Source of the DNA: Laspinema olomoucense D3b
Lineage (GTDB): Bacteria; Cyanobacteriota; Cyanobacteriia; Cyanobacteriales; Laspinemataceae
DNA: 64,000 bases
Reading direction: 5' to 3'
Assembly (NCBI RefSeq): GCF_025370785.1
Contig: NZ_JAMXFA010000012.1
Location: 62,001-126,000 of the forward strand
Both the position numbers and the translations under genes were made by a program. Below the pieces are notes generated by a model. The model ran no database searches and was not told the origin of the DNA. It saw only the letters and a list, made by a program, of their open reading frames with translations. Each line of letters begins with the position of its first letter. The stretch's first letter is position 1. This document shows positions 59,788 through 64,000 of the stretch, in pieces.

Positions 59788-62700
59788 GTTTCAATCCCTT
59801 TCAGGGATTAGAGGTCATTGGGACCCCCGTAGCAGGGCGGCGGTGCAATCCAGGCAATTCATGTTTCAATCCCTGAAAGGGATTAGAGGTCATTGGGACT
59901 CCTCTAAAGGTATATCTTGTATTCCTTCAGTAATTTCGTTTCAATCCCTGAAAGGGATTAGAGGTCATTGGGACCTGCATGGATTGACATTGCCCCCTCT
60001 TTTGGGAATCAAGTTTCAATCCCTGAAAGGAATTAGAGGTCATTGGGACAATGCTTCGGGGACTACCGCCTGCCTGGGGCGCTCTAAAACTTGGTTTCAA
60101 TCCCTGAAAGGGATTAGAGGTCATTGGGACGCGCGATCGCAGACTTAGAAGAATCGTTTCCTTCAAGTTTTGGTTTCAATCCCTGAAAGGGATTAGAGGT
60201 CATTGGGACTTAGACATATCGTTATGGAGCCTTCAGTTAATCAGTTTCAATCCCTGAAAGGGATTAGAGGTCATTGGGACCCAGTTATTCACTCAGAAGA
60301 GGTAACCTAATCATGTTTCAATCCCTGAAAGGGATTAGAGGTCATTGGGACACAGGATAGCCAAAGGGTTGTTTAGTCTTTGGTTATAAGTTTCAATCCC
60401 TGAAAGGGATTAGAGGTCATTGGGACAAGATTGTCCGGGTGGGAAAATAGGCATAAGTTGTTTCAATCCCTGAAAGGGATTAGAGGTCATTGGGACTTTC
60501 CCTTAGTTGCATTCGAGATTAAGGGACGACGAGGGAAGTATGGTTTCAATCCCTGAAAGGGATTAGAGGTCATTGGGACATTCTATACGCCTGCAAAATG
60601 CTGAGTGTGTGGGTTTCAATCCCTGAAAGGGATTAGAGGTCATTGGGACTATATCTCTGTCTCACCATTGATAATCATTTTACGTTTCAATCCCTGAAAG
60701 GGATTAGAGGTCATTGGGACGAATTCACGTCTCTTCATTTCCCATAAATGAAGAGTTTCAATCCCTGAAAGGGATTAGAGGTCATTGGGACCCAGGTGTA
60801 TGCGGCTTTGGCGCACGTTGAAGCGTTTCAATCCCTGAAAGGGATTAGAGGTCATTGGGACAGAAACTGCGCCCAATACTAAATATTTTCGAGTGATTGG
60901 TTTCAATCCCTGAAAGGGATTAGAGGTCATTGGGACGGTTATTTGTTCCTTAGAAAGATTCTGTGCCTCAGTTTCAATCCCTGAAAAGGATTAGAGGTCA
61001 TTGGGACCCAATTCTCAACCCGGCTCTTTTTCCATTCAGGGTTTCAATCCCTGAAAGGGATTAGAGGTCATTGGGACTTGGCAACCCCCTGTAATCCGGT
61101 CCCGGCAGGTGCGTTTCAATCCCTGAAAGGGATTAGAGGTCATTGGGACTTTTGGTAAGGCATCAAAATGATCCTAGAGTTAGGTTTCAATCCCTGAAAG
61201 GGATTAGAGGTCATTGGGACGCGAAGGAGTGGCAGGTTGACGCGGCCTCAGACCGGGTTTCAATCCCTGAAAGGGATTAGAGGTCATTGGGACGGAAGAA
61301 CCCCTGTATATTGAGTAGAAGTTATCTCAAGTTTCAATCCCTGAAAGGGATTAGAGGTCATTGGGACCCGGGATTCACCGAAGTTTCGCCCTCATCACAA
61401 AGCACTGGTTTCAATCCCTGAAAGGGATTAGAGGTCATTGGGACGTTAGAGGAGAGGCGATCTCTCACTGAAAACTGGTTTCAATCCCTGAAAGGGATTA
61501 GAGGTCATTGGGACAGCCCCGGACGGCATATTAGCCCGCTCTAAACTGTTTCAATCCCTGAAAGGGATTAGAGGTCATTGGGACGAAAAAGCCTTGGCTG
61601 ATTCGATTATTCGATTAGGTTTCAATCCCTGAAAGGGATTAGAGGTCATTGGGACCCATTGTTGCTCTATCCCCTCTACTCTACAGAATTTTATGTTTCA
61701 ATCCCTGAAAGGGATTAGAGGTCATTGGGACCAGTGATATCCTTCCCTGCTACTGTTAGCCGATATTCGTTTCAATCCCTGAAAGGGATTAGAGGTCATT
61801 GGGACTCCATTGATGGCGGTGACTGAATCAATCTCTTCGTTTCAATCCCTGAAAGGGATTAGAGGTCATTGGGACCCATCAATCTCAACTGCCACCTTCC
61901 CATTAACCATCGGGTTTCAATCCCTGAAAGGGATTAGAGGTCATTGGGACCTGATGCGATGAGGCAGGCATTCGCGGCATACAAAGGTTTCAATCCCTGA
62001 AAGGGATTAGAGGTCATTGGGACGAAATGGCATCAGCAGGGTAAGTCTTGATAATGGTTTCAATCCCTGAAAGGGATTAGAGGTCATTGGGACCTCCCGA
62101 ATGTGGCATCTCAACAGTTGTGGTGGGTTTCAATCCCTGAAAGGGATTAGAGGTCATTGGGACAATGCCCCACTACACTAACAGGAGCAAACAGTGGTTT
62201 CAATCCCTGAAAGGGATTAGAGGTCATTGGGACACTGCTTTGGCGAATGCGATCGCCTCCGGGTTGGCGTTTCAATCCCTGAAAGGGATTAGAGGTCATT
62301 GGGACGAGTAGCTATCGGCTCTTTACTATTTACCAGACTGTTTCAATCCCTGAAAGGGATTAGAGGTCATTGGGACCAGCGATCGCAGCCTTCCGATCCT
62401 CTTCAGCCTTGACCTTGTTTCAATCCCTGAAAGGGATTAGAGGTCATTGGGACTTTTTGATTTTAATTGGCTTAAGCGTGAGATATGCCCAGAGTTTCAA
62501 TCCCTGAAAGGGATTAGAGGTCATTGGGACGAGCAATGGGTTTGGCGGGCGATCAATAAGCTAGGTTTCAATCCCTGAAAGGGATTAGAGGTCATTGGGA
62601 CCTAAATCCAGCCGTTAAAGCTTGCAGTAAGTTAGTAATTTCCGTTTCAATCCCTGAAAGGGATTAGAGGTCATTGGGACTGTTGCTGGCACGCCATAGG

Positions 62701-64000
62701 AAAGATGGACGGTGTTCGGTTTCAATCCCTGAAAGGGATTAGAGGTCATTGGGACTATATCAACTGGGGGAGGAGAAAAGCCAAAATTGAGTTTCAATCC
62801 CTGAAAGGGATTAGAGGTCATTGGGACGGAAGTGCCTGGAATCAATCTCATTAAATCTTTTGTTTCAATCCCTGAAAGGGATTAGAGGTCATTGGGACGT
62901 AAAATTCCTGCTGCTGCGTGAAGCTCATTGCGTTTCAATCCCTGAAAGGGATTAGAGGTCATTGGGACAGCTAGATTCACCCAGCCTCCGGATTGATGCG
63001 TAGTTTCAATCCCTGAAAGGGATTAGAGGTCATTGGGACTTAAATTGGTTGCCGTAGTCGTTGCTGGGACGGTGTTTCAATCCCTGAAAGGGATTAGAGG
63101 TCATTGGGACCAAAGAGGGAGATTGTCAGCGATGGACCAACGATGTTTCAATCCCTGAAAGGGATTAGAGGTCATTGGGACTTTTGCGACGCTTCAGACA
63201 TCTATCAACAATCTCATGTTTCAATCCCTGAAAGGGATTAGAGGTCATTGGGACACTTTTCCCTCTCGTTTGATGGCGATAGAGCGTTTCAATCCCTGAA
63301 AGGGATTAGAGGTCATTGGGACTAATAATTACCGGGGCGTATTAATGAGTTATTTTGTTTCAATCCCTGAAAGGGATTAGAGGTCATTGGGACCCGAAGT
63401 TCCCGACCTTTCTCGTGGGGATTTTCCGTTTCAATCCCTGAAAGGGATTAGAGGTCATTGGGACGGGTGGTGGATGGGTGGTGAATGGTGTGCGCTGAGT
63501 TTCAATCCCTGAAAGGGATTAGAGGTCATTGGGACCTTTTAATTTTCGCCATTTGAACTGCGTTTCGTCGTTTCAATCCCTGAAAGGGATTAGAGGTCAT
63601 TGGGACCGAATATTATTCCCCCAAGTCTGCGGTCAATTTCCGTTTCAATCCCTGAAAGGGATTAGAGGTCATTGGGACGCGTTCTGGAACCATTGCCTAG
63701 CAACCGTTTCAGTTTCAATCCCTGAAAGGGATTAGAGGTCATTGGGACGCTGGCAATTGTTGCGAACTCCTATGGGAAGCGGGGGGTTTCAATCCCTGAA
63801 AGGGATTAGAGGTCATTGGGACATTTACTGCTTGAGGGCAAACGGGCTGGAATGGAGTTTCAATCCCTGAAAGGGATTAGAGGTCATTGGGACTCCACAA
63901 CGAAAATGGCTATATCGCCTGCGCTGTAGTTTCAATCCCTGAAAGGGATTAGAGGTCATTGGGACTTTGAGGGACATTCCAAAGGAGTGCGATCGATTGT
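59788..64000 (-). CRISPR. CRISPR array, 58 repeats in view, possibly continuing past the right edge
   Basis: 37-base repeats begin GTTTCAATCCC and end CATTGGGAC on the + strand, with the hairpin AATCCC-TGAAA-GGGATT inside. I place 58 repeats, first at 59788-59824 and last at 63929-63965, with 57 full spacers of mostly 33-42 bases (one of 46 at 60497-60542) and 35 further bases at the edge. Read on the minus strand, the repeat ends in GATTGAAAC, the common crRNA 5' handle of cyanobacterial type I/III arrays. This suggests transcription leftwards from a leader outside the window. The degenerate repeat at 59788 fits the leader-distal end. Two other variants have one change each (60013-60049, GGAATT; 60971-61007, AAAAGG). 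No cas gene is in the window, so the type is undetermined. Confidence 0.98.

Noticed and set aside
59705-60148. 147-residue reading frame over the start of the CRISPR array
   Set aside because: The frame translates repeats and spacers (recurring FQSLKGIRGHWD); the same applies to frames near 59927, 62615 and 63529.
1-64000. tRNA and rRNA genes
   Set aside because: I looked for T-loop GTTCRANYC patterns with CCA-side stems and for conserved rRNA segments and found none that hold up; a covariance-model search would decide.

Overview
This window comes from a cyanobacterium, most likely a filamentous, Oscillatoriales-type one. The octamer GCGATCGC (HIP1) is scattered everywhere. Several protein families seen here are cyanobacterial hallmarks: a DUF3493 protein, the low-complexity tail membrane protein downstream of infB, SLH-domain surface proteins, an Rcp1-type regulator, a carotenoid oxygenase and a NucA/NuiA pair. 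Dispersed repeats typical of these genomes fill many intergenic gaps. No rRNA or tRNA gene was recognised.

Layout. 1-12 kb is a signalling block: the end of a phytochrome-like histidine kinase with its Rcp1-like regulator, a lone sugar ABC permease, a very large CBS/multi-PAS HisKA_2 kinase overlapping a REC-PAS kinase, a REC-GGDEF-EAL protein, a REC protein with a dead kinase-like tail, and the remnant of a second GGDEF-EAL gene. 12-18 kb has gamma-glutamyltranspeptidase, a three-gene set of small membrane or coiled proteins (including YtxH and DUF948 types) and a 629-residue membrane protein with an internal duplication. 18.4-25.5 kb is the translation operon rimP-nusA-ylxR-infB plus the low-complexity tail membrane protein. 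25.7-33.3 kb has a short DUF1400 protein, a beta-helix/SLH protein, a DUF3493 protein, an M50 site-2 protease, a PIN-like membrane protein and a methyltransferase.

33.4-41.4 kb holds two giant hybrid histidine kinases, the second preceded by a broken MHYT-like sensor segment. 42-50 kb has a glycosyltransferase, a B12/radical SAM enzyme, TspO, a PQQ-type beta-propeller lipoprotein, an HtrA-like protease and a small secreted protein. 50-60 kb has an SLH-anchored GHL10 hydrolase, an Hsp70 relative, the convergent nuiA/nucA inhibitor-nuclease pair, a folate/biopterin transporter, a carotenoid oxygenase and a DUF2231 protein. From 59.8 kb to the end is a CRISPR array of 58 repeats in view, possibly continuing off the right edge, with no cas gene in the window.

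The most unusual observations are these. The leader-distal CRISPR repeat has its hairpin loop exactly inverted, and three spacers carry HIP1 sites, which points to cyanobacterial targets. Two kinase-adjacent sensor or output modules have decayed (GGDEF-EAL and MHYT), and several receiver, kinase or cyclase domains have lost key residues. The 629-residue protein carries two copies of an unrecognised domain plus an arginine-spaced helix. A 42-bp perfect palindrome is built on a HIP1 core. A repeat family with a CCCCTCCCC...GGGTTAGGGTGGGGT core occurs in the window both as tandem duplications and as a 36-bp perfect inverted repeat.
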